Source: Roseburia sp. CAG:303 (lineage in GTDB: Bacteria > Bacillota > Clostridia > Lachnospirales > Lachnospiraceae). From it: a DNA stretch of 9,588 nt. This document shows, piece after piece, positions 1 through 6,496 of this stretch. Positions within the stretch are counted from its first letter, which is position 1. Every line of letters begins with the position of its first letter. Location: NCBI GenBank assembly GCA_000437755.1, contig FR900166.1:92714-102301 (forward strand). The letters run 5' to 3'. Below the pieces are notes generated by a model. The model was not told the DNA's origin, searched no databases, and was given only the letters and a program-made list of their open reading frames with translations. A program made the translations under genes and the position numbers.

Positions 1-45
1 TTCTTTTTTGTGCTTAATATTAGCAAATTTTGAATGTCCTGACAT
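1..45 (-). CDS. yebC: YebC/PmpR family regulator, N-terminal fragment cut by window edge
   Basis: Only the first 15 codons are inside the window. They read MSGHSKFANIKHKKE, which matches the highly conserved YebC/TACO1 N-terminus (typically M-A/S-G-H-S-K-W/F-A-N-I-K-H-x-K). The ATG at 45-43 is preceded by AAGGAG (59-54) with an 8-nt spacer, a good ribosome binding site that confirms the start. Members of this family are about 240-residue cytoplasmic proteins described as transcriptional regulators and, more recently, as translation factors that help ribosomes through difficult sequences. Only 18 nt separate it from the stop of the upstream CorC-like gene, so the two are probably co-transcribed. 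Identification rests on 15 residues, but that motif is distinctive. Confidence 0.85.
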   Translation of the reverse strand, partial: MSGHSKFANIKHKKE

Positions 46-63
46 CGTTCTATCTCCTTCTGT

Positions 64-1476
64 TTATTCTTCATCCTTCGGTTCGGCATCCTCCGGACTG
101 CTTTTTATAATTTCAAGTTTAGAAATTATCTTTCCACCAGTTTCCAGCACCCTGAATGTACAGTCGCATAATATGGTTTCTGCACCTTTAGGCAGAATTC
201 TGCCGTTTCTGCAGTACAAACGCACTATAATCTCCGGTTTTTCTCCCTTTGCAGGTATTCTGTCCAGTTTGGAAATCAAATATCCGTTGATCGTATCAAA
301 TTCATCATCATCGAATATAATACCAGTTTTCTCCTCAATTTCTTCGAGTGTTGTAAGCCCGCTTACCAAATACCTGTCATCTGCTTCACGAATGATATTA
401 TTCTCTTCCAGATCATGCTCATCCATAATATTTCCCACGATTTCTTCCAGAATATCTTCCATCGCCACAAGTCCTGCGGTCTGCCCATATTCATCGACAA
501 CAATCTCCATATGATTCTTATTCATCTGCATCTCTTTAAACAAATCATTCAGATTCCTTGACTCCGGAATAAACTCCGGCTTCCGCAGAAGATTTGTGAT
601 ATTTTTGACTGCCATATCGTCATATGTGCTTTTATGGTAATAATACAATACATCCTTAATATGAAGAATACCAATAATATTGTCTATATTGTCTGCATAT
701 ACCGGATATCTCGAATTATTCTGTTCCGAAATAAATTCAACTGTTTCTTTTAATGTCCAGTCTCCGTCAATCGCAACAATCGTTTTTCTGTGAGTCATGA
801 TATCACCTGCTGTCTTATCGTCCAGTTCAAATATATTGGATATCATTTCAGCTTCACGTTCTTCCAGAATTCCTTGCTCATGGCCTTCATTTACTATGTT
901 AATGATTTCTTCTTCTGTTACATTTGTTTCCATTTTTCCCGGATCAATACCGATAATCCGAAGAATCAGATTGGAAAAAAATGTAATAAATGCAGTAAAT
1001 GGTGTCAGCAATATGACGATCACATTTACAATACCGCAGAGTGCATATGCACATGGTCTGCTGTACTTTGTTCCCAGCTTCTTCGGCACAAAAATGCCCA
1101 GTGCCAGCAAAAGCAGCATCAGATACAATGCGGTAAGAAAATAGGCAATAAAATTCATGAATGCATCGGAAAGAACAAATCCGCTGCCAAGGCTTACCAA
1201 CCAGAGCCGTACCTTCCGGGCATAAATTCCAAGCTGGAAATACCCCGTTACGACAGCCATAAACCCGGTCACCAAATGAATGGTAGTAATTAATTTCGCC
1301 GGATTCTGCAGATATTTCAACAGTTTTATATCCTTTTTACTCTGCTCTGCAGCTTTCTTCTCAAGCTCCGTTTCATTCAGGTTCTGAATTGCAGCACCAA
1401 AAGAATACATCATCGCATTAACCACTACAAATCCGATAAATATTACCAGTACATATAAGGGACTCCCATCGTCCAT
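64..1476 (-). CDS. CNNM/CorC-HlyC family membrane protein (DUF21, CBS pair, CorC_HlyC)
   Basis: A 470-residue protein of the family often annotated as hemolysin C-like, now linked mainly to Mg2+/Co2+ transport or efflux. Residues 1-180 form the membrane DUF21/CNNM part, with hydrophobic segments near 6-28, 62-82, 99-130 and 145-175. A CBS-domain pair follows at about 222-350: GDIMTHRKTIVAID, SRYPVY at 255-260, NIIGILHIKDV, and VVDEYGQTAGLVAMEDILEE at 326-345. The C-terminal CorC_HlyC domain spans about 365-457 and ends in an acidic tail. Usual family length is 400-450, so it is complete. The DUF21 part looks more divergent than the CBS part. The ATG at 1476 has GGAGGG nine bases upstream. It is the first gene after a promoter at the mazF end and is probably co-transcribed with yebC. 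Transport role is family knowledge; the ion is not readable from sequence. Confidence 0.88.
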   Translation of the reverse strand: MDDGSPLYVLVIFIGFVVVNAMMYSFGAAIQNLNETELEKKAAEQSKKDIKLLKYLQNPAKLITTIHLVTGFMAVVTGYFQLGIYARKVRLWLVSLGSGFVLSDAFMNFIAYFLTALYLMLLLLALGIFVPKKLGTKYSRPCAYALCGIVNVIVILLTPFTAFITFFSNLILRIIGIDPGKMETNVTEEEIINIVNEGHEQGILEEREAEMISNIFELDDKTAGDIMTHRKTIVAIDGDWTLKETVEFISEQNNSRYPVYADNIDNIIGILHIKDVLYYYHKSTYDDMAVKNITNLLRKPEFIPESRNLNDLFKEMQMNKNHMEIVVDEYGQTAGLVAMEDILEEIVGNIMDEHDLEENNIIREADDRYLVSGLTTLEEIEEKTGIIFDDDEFDTINGYLISKLDRIPAKGEKPEIIVRLYCRNGRILPKGAETILCDCTFRVLETGGKIISKLEIIKSSPEDAEPKDEE

Positions 1477-1536
1477 CTAATAATTCCCTCCAATTTCATC
1501 TATAAGTTTTGTTCCTCAAAAAAGCTGAACGATATA

Positions 1537-1566
1537 AATATATCACAACTTCTTGCTATTCGTCAA
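1537..1566 (-). promoter_or_regulatory. Predicted sigma-A promoter for the CorC-like gene
   Basis: On the minus strand TTGACG (1566-1561) is followed after 18 bp by TATATT (1542-1537), close to the TTGACA/TATAAT consensus. The -35 box starts four bases past the mazF stop codon. It would give a leader of about 55 nt before the CorC-like ATG at 1476. This suggests that the CorC-like/yebC pair can be transcribed independently of the rex-to-mazF run. Assigned by eye; not tested. Confidence 0.55.
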
Positions 1567-1569
1567 TAA

Positions 1570-1917
1570 CTATGTAGAAAGTTCTAAACTAATCAGCAGA
1601 GCTTTGTCTACCTTTTCTATGATTTCCCTGTCTACATGACATACTTTATCCTTCAGCCTTTTCTTGTCAATGGTTCTTAATTGTTCCAGCAAAATAACCG
1701 AATCTTTTACTATGTCACATTTTGTACTGTCGAGTTCCACATGTGTCGGCAGCTTTGCCTTATTCATTCTGCTTGTAATCGCCGCACATATCACCGTCGG
1801 GCTATGCTTGTTTCCGGTATCATTCTGTATAATAATGACAGGTCTGACTCCACCCTGCTCCGATCCTACAACCGGTCTCAAATCCGCATAAAAGATATCT
1901 CCTCTTTTTATAACCAC
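1570..1917 (-). CDS. mazF: MazF/PemK-type endoribonuclease toxin (NdoA/EndoA-like)
   Basis: A 115-residue protein closely resembling B. subtilis NdoA (116 residues), a sequence-specific mRNA interferase. Characteristic blocks are KRGDIFYADLRPVVGSEQGG, RPVIIIQNDTGN, the SPTV..AAIT segment, KAKLPTHVEL and DSVILLEQLRTIDKKRL. The conserved Arg before GD and the Thr of AAIT are the expected active-site positions. I place the start at the GTG at 1917 because AGGAG (1930-1926) lies 8 nt upstream and the protein then begins VIKRGD, as in NdoA. An upstream in-frame GTG at 1950 would add 11 unconserved residues. It is last in the rex-acpS-nnr-alr run, 83 bp after alr. No antitoxin gene is adjacent, unlike the alr-ndoAI-ndoA order of Bacillus, so its inhibitor, if any, must be elsewhere. 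The family typically targets ACA-containing sites (UACAU in Bacillus). Confidence 0.93.
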   Translation of the reverse strand: MVIKRGDIFYADLRPVVGSEQGGVRPVIIIQNDTGNKHSPTVICAAITSRMNKAKLPTHVELDSTKCDIVKDSVILLEQLRTIDKKRLKDKVCHVDREIIEKVDKALLISLELST

Positions 1918-1925
1918 ACTTATCA

Positions 1926-1930
1926 CTCCT
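1926..1930 (-). promoter_or_regulatory. Ribosome binding site deciding the mazF start
   Basis: AGGAG on the minus strand, 8 nt before the GTG at 1917. It lies inside the longer reading frame that begins at 1950, which argues against that upstream start. Confidence 0.75.
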
Positions 1931-1945
1931 AAATTATTTTTTATC

Positions 1946-1964
1946 ATCACGGATGATCCATGAT
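1946..1964. repeat. 19-bp near-perfect palindrome between alr and mazF
   Basis: The plus strand reads ATCACGGATGATCCATGAT: two 9-bp arms around a central G with one mismatched pair (C versus T at the fifth base of each arm, which is a G-U pair in RNA). It lies 28 bp upstream of the mazF GTG and 36 bp after the alr stop. It could be a DNA operator, or in RNA a 7-bp stem (AUCAUGG/CCGUGAU) with a 5-nt loop. The sequence after it on the minus strand is A-rich, not U-rich, so it is not an intrinsic terminator. Its function is unknown. Confidence 0.5.
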
Positions 1965-2000
1965 TTCATAATTTAGTATTTACACATTCCGGGCGAATAT

Positions 2001-3203
2001 TCATGCCTCCTGCATGATATAATCATCTTCAAAATAATCTTTACAGCATACTATTTTTCCGTGATGGTAATAAACTCTCGGCACTCTTTTCCCTAAATCA
2101 CAGACAAATTCATAATTAAATGTTCCTGCCAGTTCTGCCAGTTCTTCTGTGGTTATTGTGTTCGCCCCGTCCGTCCCGATCAGGGTTACCTCATCTCCTT
2201 CACAGACTTCTTCCAGGTCCGTCACATCCACCATAAACTGATCCATGCAGACTCTGCCTATAATATTTACCTTTTTTCCCCGGATCAGCACATATCCCTT
2301 GTTGGAAAGATTTCTCTGATATCCGTCCCCATATCCGACCGGAACGGTTGCTACTTTTGTTCTTCTCTTTGTCACAAAAGTAGAGCCATAACTGATTCCC
2401 TGACCGGCGTCTACCTCTTTAAGATATATTATGTGGCTCTTCATGGATAGTGCAGGACTTAACATGACTGATTTTTTATTGACCTCATCGGAAGGATACA
2501 TACCATACAATGAAATACCTGCTCTGACCATATCCATGGAATCCTCCGGCACATCAATAATTCCCGCACTGTTATCACAGTGGTGCAGTGGTATCTTTAC
2601 ACCATTTTCCTCCAGTTGCCGGATAAACAGGCAAAATTGTTCATACTGGCTATGCGTCATTTTTTTATCTGAAGAATCCGAAGATGCAAAATGCGTAAAA
2701 ATCCCCTCTATACTGATATACGGAAGCTTTGCAATTTTAATGACTTCTTTCAAAGAATCCTCATTGACACGAAATCCGATTCTTCCCATTCCAGTATCGA
2801 CCTTGATCTGGATCTTTGCCTGAATTCCGTCTTTTTCTGCTTTCCTGCTGATTTTCTGAGCCATTTCAAAAGAAAATATAGCAGGCCAGATATTATTCTT
2901 TATTGCATCATCTATCCGGCTATCCGGAAGAAAACCAAGAATGAAAATATCATTTTCTATCCCATGTCTTCGCAGATTCATACCTTCATCAATCGTTGCA
3001 ACAGCAAAAGCCCTTACTTTATCCTTTATAACAGATGCAATCGGAACTGCACCATGACCATATCCGTCCGTTTTCAGAACCGCTGCCATCTGTGTATGTT
3101 CCCCCAGATTTTTTTTCATTTCTATAATATTATTTTCTATTGCATCCAAATCTATTTTTGCATATACTCTGTAATATTTTTGCAATATTTCTTTTTCAAT
3201 CAT
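2001..3203 (-). CDS. alr: Alanine racemase (PLP-dependent)
   Basis: A 400-residue fold-type III PLP enzyme that interconverts L- and D-alanine, supplying D-Ala for peptidoglycan. The PLP lysine is K44 in AVLKTDGYGHGA (41-52). The barrel continues with VDTGMGRIGF (135-144), HHCDNSAG (207-214) and RAGISLYG (227-234). The C-terminal beta domain holds the catalytic tyrosine Y272 in ISYGSTF, then GYGDGYQRNLSNKG, RVCMDQFMVDVTDL and the final RVPRVY at 373-378. About 22 acidic, unconserved residues follow, which makes it slightly longer than the usual 370-390. The ATG at 3203 has AAAGGA upstream (5-nt spacer). It is 32 bp downstream of nnr and 83 bp upstream of mazF. No deviation in key residues was seen. 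Confidence 0.97.
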   Translation of the reverse strand: MIEKEILQKYYRVYAKIDLDAIENNIIEMKKNLGEHTQMAAVLKTDGYGHGAVPIASVIKDKVRAFAVATIDEGMNLRRHGIENDIFILGFLPDSRIDDAIKNNIWPAIFSFEMAQKISRKAEKDGIQAKIQIKVDTGMGRIGFRVNEDSLKEVIKIAKLPYISIEGIFTHFASSDSSDKKMTHSQYEQFCLFIRQLEENGVKIPLHHCDNSAGIIDVPEDSMDMVRAGISLYGMYPSDEVNKKSVMLSPALSMKSHIIYLKEVDAGQGISYGSTFVTKRRTKVATVPVGYGDGYQRNLSNKGYVLIRGKKVNIIGRVCMDQFMVDVTDLEEVCEGDEVTLIGTDGANTITTEELAELAGTFNYEFVCDLGKRVPRVYYHHGKIVCCKDYFEDDYIMQEA

Positions 3204-3235
3204 GACAATCCTTTCTTTTCCACATCTTATCTTTC

Positions 3236-4735
3236 TTATTCATATTTTTTCAAAAAACTTAATGAGCCTGTCAGTTTTCCTGCTGTAACTGCTTTTTTTC
3301 CATATTTCTCTGCGGCATAATCCCCTGCTTTTCCATGGATATATGCTGTTATAGCAGCAGTTTTGCTAACAGGCATTCCCCAGACAAGTGAAGCTCCGAG
3401 CATTCCTGCCAGCACATCCCCACTTCCGGCGGAAGCCATACCACTGTTGCCGGACTGGTTATAATACAGTTCCCTGCCATCTGAGACTGTCGTAACTGCA
3501 TCTTTCAGGACAACAGTACAGTGATATTTTTTTGCAAAATCCATGGATATTTTTCCCGGATTCTGTTTTATTTGCTCCGGCTCTTCCCCGCACAGTCTCG
3601 CCATCTCTACAACATGCGGTGTAATTACCATATGGCTGTCTAACTTTTCCTTGCGCCACCTGCTCTTTGCAAGCAGATTCAGTGCATCCGCATCCAGCAC
3701 CATTTTTTTATCCCCTGCACATTCGAGCAGCTCATCCAGAAGCAGTTCTGACGAAATACTCTGTGCCATTCCCGGTCCGGCAACTATGCTATCCGCCCAT
3801 GCAATGCTTTTCTGAAAGGCATCGGAAAATCCATCCTCACGGACATCCTCGTAAAACAGTCCCAGTACTTCCGGAATATGTGCATACAGAATTTCTTTAT
3901 TTTCTCTATGTGTAACCACCTTTACCATACCGGCACCCATAGAATATGCCGCACTGGCTGCAAGCACCGCTGCCCCGGCATATTCCTGCGAACCTGCCAG
4001 AATAAGAATTTTACCAAAGCTTCCTTTATTCCCGTCCTCTGCCCGTTTTGGAACTGAACATAAATCTTCTTCGCTGCATGACCTGGCATATCCTTTCTCT
4101 TTACATAATTCCTCTGCATATCCAATTTCTGTTTTTATGAGTCTTCCGCAATATGCTTTACCCGGATACAGGATACAGCCTGCCTTTTTAAAGCCAAATG
4201 TAACGGTACAGTCCGCTTTTACCGCAACTGCACAGATATGTCCGTCATCCGCATGCACACCGGACGGAATATCAACCGCATATTTATATGCTTTCATATT
4301 ATTTATCTCTTCTATTGCCTGTGCATATTTTCCTGTGATATTGCGACTCAATCCGACCCCGAACAACGCATCCACCACGACTTCCGCCCAGGAGTTATCC
4401 CAAAACTGTTCTGCGGACTCTTGTGAATATCCCAGCCGGTCCAGAATTTCTTTCTGTGTCTGAAACTGCTCCGTCGCTTTTTCCGGATTCCCAATAATCC
4501 TGTACCTGCAGTCAACTCCCCTTGTTCTCAGGATACGGCAGATGCACAATCCGTCCGCACCGTTATTTCCTGTTCCTGCAATAACCAAAATCCGCTTATC
4601 CTTATGATTTTTATATATCACATCCGCCATTGCCCGGGATGCATTTTCCATCAGTACCAAAGACGGAATTCCGATGTGTTCTATTGTATACTTGTCAAGT
4701 TCTGCCATTTCCCTGCCAGTTAAAATATATTCCAT
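3236..4735 (-). CDS. nnr: Bifunctional NAD(P)H-hydrate epimerase / ADP-dependent NAD(P)H-hydrate dehydratase
   Basis: A 499-residue fusion that repairs hydrated NADH and NADPH: the epimerase interconverts R and S forms of NAD(P)HX, and the dehydratase restores NAD(P)H using ADP. The N-terminal YjeF_N domain (1-215) starts TGREMAELDKYTIEHIGIPS and has AGTGNNGADG (53-62), DALFG (122-126) and DIPSGV (155-160). The C-terminal carbohydrate-kinase-like domain (about 222-497) has KGSFGKILILAGS (237-249), MGAGMVKV (266-273), LDADALN (347-353), ITPH (371-374) and the catalytic loop SAGSGDVLAGM (435-445) with D440. Length and motif set are typical of the bacterial Nnr fusion. The ATG at 4735 has AAGGAG (4747-4742) at 6 nt. 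It follows acpS by 18 bp. It lies downstream of rex, the NADH sensor gene, which is a meaningful neighbourhood. Confidence 0.96.
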   Translation of the reverse strand: MEYILTGREMAELDKYTIEHIGIPSLVLMENASRAMADVIYKNHKDKRILVIAGTGNNGADGLCICRILRTRGVDCRYRIIGNPEKATEQFQTQKEILDRLGYSQESAEQFWDNSWAEVVVDALFGVGLSRNITGKYAQAIEEINNMKAYKYAVDIPSGVHADDGHICAVAVKADCTVTFGFKKAGCILYPGKAYCGRLIKTEIGYAEELCKEKGYARSCSEEDLCSVPKRAEDGNKGSFGKILILAGSQEYAGAAVLAASAAYSMGAGMVKVVTHRENKEILYAHIPEVLGLFYEDVREDGFSDAFQKSIAWADSIVAGPGMAQSISSELLLDELLECAGDKKMVLDADALNLLAKSRWRKEKLDSHMVITPHVVEMARLCGEEPEQIKQNPGKISMDFAKKYHCTVVLKDAVTTVSDGRELYYNQSGNSGMASAGSGDVLAGMLGASLVWGMPVSKTAAITAYIHGKAGDYAAEKYGKKAVTAGKLTGSLSFLKKYE

Positions 4736-4753
4736 ATTCCGCTCCTTATCCGT

Positions 4754-5110
4754 TTAATCCATCTCTATAACCGCTACTGCTGAGGCAAGTGTCTTCAGGT
4801 TGGAAATAGAAACATGGATTTTCATATTGTCCTTCAGATATTTTCTGGCTTTCCCCTGCAGCCTCACATATGGCTTTCCGCTTTCTTCCCGGAGAATCTC
4901 CACTTCACATGGGGCAATCTGTACAAATCCCGTTCCAAATGCCTTTACTACCGCCTCTTTTGCAGCAAAATTTCCAGCAAGGCTTTGCGGCTTTTCCTGA
5001 AACAGACTTATCTCCGTCTCTGAAAAACATCTCTGCATAAAATGCGAATTACGGCAGGCCTTTTCCACACGCTCTACCTCTATAATATCATTACCGATTC
5101 CAAGAATCAT
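4754..5110 (-). CDS. acpS: Holo-[acyl-carrier-protein] synthase
   Basis: A 118-residue cytoplasmic enzyme that transfers 4'-phosphopantetheine from CoA to the acyl carrier protein, activating it for fatty acid synthesis. Hallmarks are MILGIGNDIIEVERVEKA at the N-terminus, with the Mg2+-binding Asp of GNDI, and LAGNFAAKEAVVKAFGTGF, with the conserved Glu and Lys of F-A-A-K-E-A. The C-terminus VSISNLKTLASAVAVIE has the usual VS-[IL]-S/T-[HN] block. The frame extends ten codons upstream to 5140, but I start at the ATG at 5110 because family proteins begin M-I-x-G-I-G and GAGGAG (5123-5118) sits 7 nt upstream. That site lies in the last codons of the preceding gene, whose stop is only 4 bp away, which suggests translational coupling. 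Usual family length is about 120. Confidence 0.96.
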   Translation of the reverse strand: MILGIGNDIIEVERVEKACRNSHFMQRCFSETEISLFQEKPQSLAGNFAAKEAVVKAFGTGFVQIAPCEVEILREESGKPYVRLQGKARKYLKDNMKIHVSISNLKTLASAVAVIEMD

Positions 5111-5114
5111 ATCT

Positions 5115-5744
5115 TTACTCCTCGTATTCATCATCATCAATTCCGCTGATATAATTCATATACATTCCTGTAATATCCGGTCCCAGCAGGCTGTTAAAGT
5201 ATCTCGTTACATGACGGGTCTTTTCCACTTTTTCATCATAAAGCTCAATCTTCTTCTTCATCTCTGCCCTGGTTTCCTTGATCCACTGCTCCAGTTTTGC
5301 AATTTCTTCCAGGTCATCCGCAATACTGTCATAAAACAGTTCCATGGTTTCCATTGCCAGCTCCGCATTTTTTTCCCTCAGTTTCAATGGAATATCCAGT
5401 TCATCATTTTCCAGCAGAATCAGCTTATCATTTATTTCCTCTATTAAATCCCGGCTCTTTTCCATCTTACGGAATCCAATCGAACCCTCTGCTGCATTCA
5501 TATTGCCTACAATCTGAGCCACCAGTTTCTTTTTCAATATATTCAGTTTCTGTTTTTCTTCTTTAATCCGGCTTTCTGATTTTATTACTTCATTTAATTC
5601 ATTTTCCGTTTCCTGAATCTGTTTTGGTTTATTTCCATCAAAAAGCAGATACCATTTCCGGTCCAATGTCAGAAGAGGCAGCCGGAGATTTTTTATTCTC
5701 TCCAGAATCCTGTCGTATCTGCTTTCATCATTATTTCTTGCCAT
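5115..5744 (-). CDS. Unrecognised 209-residue charged, coiled-coil-rich protein
   Basis: I do not recognise the family. The product is strongly charged and mostly helical in appearance. Residues 8-35 contain a distinctive patch RLPLLTLDRKWYLLF. Long heptad-like stretches rich in Glu, Lys, Leu and Ile follow at about 42-80, 93-113, 120-135 and 143-180, and a short non-helical part GPDITGMYMNYIS (188-200) precedes an acidic tail DDDEYEE. There is no signal peptide, transmembrane segment, cysteine cluster or nucleotide-binding motif. The start is placed at ATG 5744, preceded by GGAGG (5754-5750) with a 5-nt spacer; an ATG four codons upstream lacks a good site. It lies 26 bp after rex and 4 bp before acpS, so it is firmly inside the operon. 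A structural or adaptor role is only a guess. Confidence 0.8.
   Translation of the reverse strand: MARNNDESRYDRILERIKNLRLPLLTLDRKWYLLFDGNKPKQIQETENELNEVIKSESRIKEEKQKLNILKKKLVAQIVGNMNAAEGSIGFRKMEKSRDLIEEINDKLILLENDELDIPLKLREKNAELAMETMELFYDSIADDLEEIAKLEQWIKETRAEMKKKIELYDEKVEKTRHVTRYFNSLLGPDITGMYMNYISGIDDDEYEE
5118..5123 (-). promoter_or_regulatory. Ribosome binding site deciding the acpS start
   Basis: GAGGAG on the minus strand, 7 nt before ATG 5110. The same bases encode the final two glutamates of the upstream 209-residue protein, immediately before its TAA stop, so the two genes are tightly coupled. Confidence 0.8.
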
Positions 5745-5749
5745 TTTTT

Positions 5750-5754
5750 CCTCC
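5750..5754 (-). promoter_or_regulatory. Ribosome binding site deciding the start of the 209-residue protein
   Basis: GGAGG on the minus strand, 5 nt before ATG 5744. It overlaps the codons that would follow an alternative ATG at 5756, so that longer start is less likely. Confidence 0.6.
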
Positions 5755-5770
5755 ATGTGTCCTATGTATT

Positions 5771-6418
5771 TTATGACTCCCTGATATCGGTATGATTCGA
5801 TAAGCTGTAGGAAATTCGCATGAGGCTTTCCGACAGATGCACACTCTCCACAACAACACCTTCCGGAAGTTTCAAATCGATATGTGCAAAATTCCAGAAA
5901 GCTTTTACTCCGAATCTGACTAATTTATCCGCAACTTCAACTGCGGCTGATTTCGGGACGGTAATTGCGGCAATATCTATCTTTGTATGTTTTGCAAATT
6001 CTTCCAGTTCGTTTATATGGCGAATTGCAACACCGCGGATGGACTGCCCTTTCAATTCCGGATTTACATCAAAAATACCAGTGATCACAAAACCACTCTT
6101 TTCAAAATTCGTATAATTTGCAATGGCACGCCCAAGATTTCCGGCTCCCACAATTACAACATTATATTCCTTATCCAGTCCGAGTATTTTTCCAATCTCC
6201 GTATATAAATACTGTACATTATATCCATATCCCTGTTGTCCGAATCCTCCAAAATTATTCAAATCCTGGCGAATCTGTGATGCGGTTACATTCATCCGCT
6301 TGCTCAGTTCCCCGGAAGAAATTCTCTCAACTCCCATTTCTATTAATTCACCCAGATGCCTGTAATACCTGGGTAATCTTTTTATCACTGCACTTGATAT
6401 GTTTCGCTGTTCTTCCAT
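5771..6418 (-). CDS. rex: Redox-sensing transcriptional repressor Rex
   Basis: A 215-residue dimeric repressor that binds DNA when NAD+ is high and lets go when NADH rises. The N-terminal winged helix (about 8-75) carries VIKRLPRYYRHL, RISSGELSKRMNVTASQIRQ and DLNNFGGFGQQGYGYNV, the typical Rex recognition and wing region. The Rossmann NAD(H)-binding domain follows, with VVIVGAGNLGRAI (GAGNLG at about 91-96), IFDVNPELKG and AAITVPKSAA, and the C-terminal helix that swaps between subunits. I chose the ATG at 6418 over the in-frame ATG at 6445: GAGGTGG lies just upstream, the length then matches the family (210-215), and the upstream ATG has no ribosome binding site. It heads the leftward gene run and has a strong promoter overlapped by a Rex-type operator, so autoregulation is likely. 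Confidence 0.97.
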   Translation of the reverse strand: MEEQRNISSAVIKRLPRYYRHLGELIEMGVERISSGELSKRMNVTASQIRQDLNNFGGFGQQGYGYNVQYLYTEIGKILGLDKEYNVVIVGAGNLGRAIANYTNFEKSGFVITGIFDVNPELKGQSIRGVAIRHINELEEFAKHTKIDIAAITVPKSAAVEVADKLVRFGVKAFWNFAHIDLKLPEGVVVESVHLSESLMRISYSLSNHTDIRES

Positions 6419-6423
6419 TGTTG

Positions 6424-6430
6424 CCACCTC
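6424..6430 (-). promoter_or_regulatory. Ribosome binding site deciding the rex start
   Basis: GAGGTGG on the minus strand, 5 nt before ATG 6418. No comparable site precedes the alternative ATG at 6445. Confidence 0.6.
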
Positions 6431-6467
6431 AATCTCATCATCCATTTATGGTTTTCTATATTTTCTT

Positions 6468-6496
6468 AGTATAGTATTATTTTCACAGATTGTCAA
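6468..6496 (-). promoter_or_regulatory. Predicted sigma-A promoter of rex and the downstream run
   Basis: On the minus strand a perfect TTGACA (6496-6491) is followed after exactly 17 bp by TATACT (6473-6468), five of six matches to TATAAT. Transcription would begin near 6461, giving a leader of about 43 nt to the rex ATG at 6418. This is the strongest promoter-like sequence in the window. Its -35 box lies inside the Rex-type operator at 6490-6507. Confidence 0.8.

Noticed and set aside
8..514. 168-codon plus-strand open frame over the CorC-like gene
   Set aside because: Low-complexity Ser/Ile/Phe-rich translation antisense to a clear gene with matching family motifs; a shadow of that gene.
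1500..1535. Possible terminator between mazF and the CorC-like gene
   Set aside because: On the minus strand GTTC...GAAC flanks a T-run, but the pairing is only 4 bp and the T-run lies in the loop, not after a stem.
2001..2020. Hairpin at the alr stop (TCATGC-AGGAG-GCATGA) as terminator or start of an antitoxin gene
   Set aside because: Only a 6-bp stem without T-run; the ATG inside it is 1 nt from AGGAGG and its frame ends after 12 codons.
2691..3320. 209-codon plus-strand open frame across the start of alr
   Set aside because: Antisense to alr and the nnr end, rich in Phe/Tyr/Cys without any motif; a shadow frame.
5111..5140. Longer AcpS start (ten extra residues)
   Set aside because: AcpS proteins begin M-I-x-G-I-G, and the strong GAGGAG site serves the ATG at 5110.
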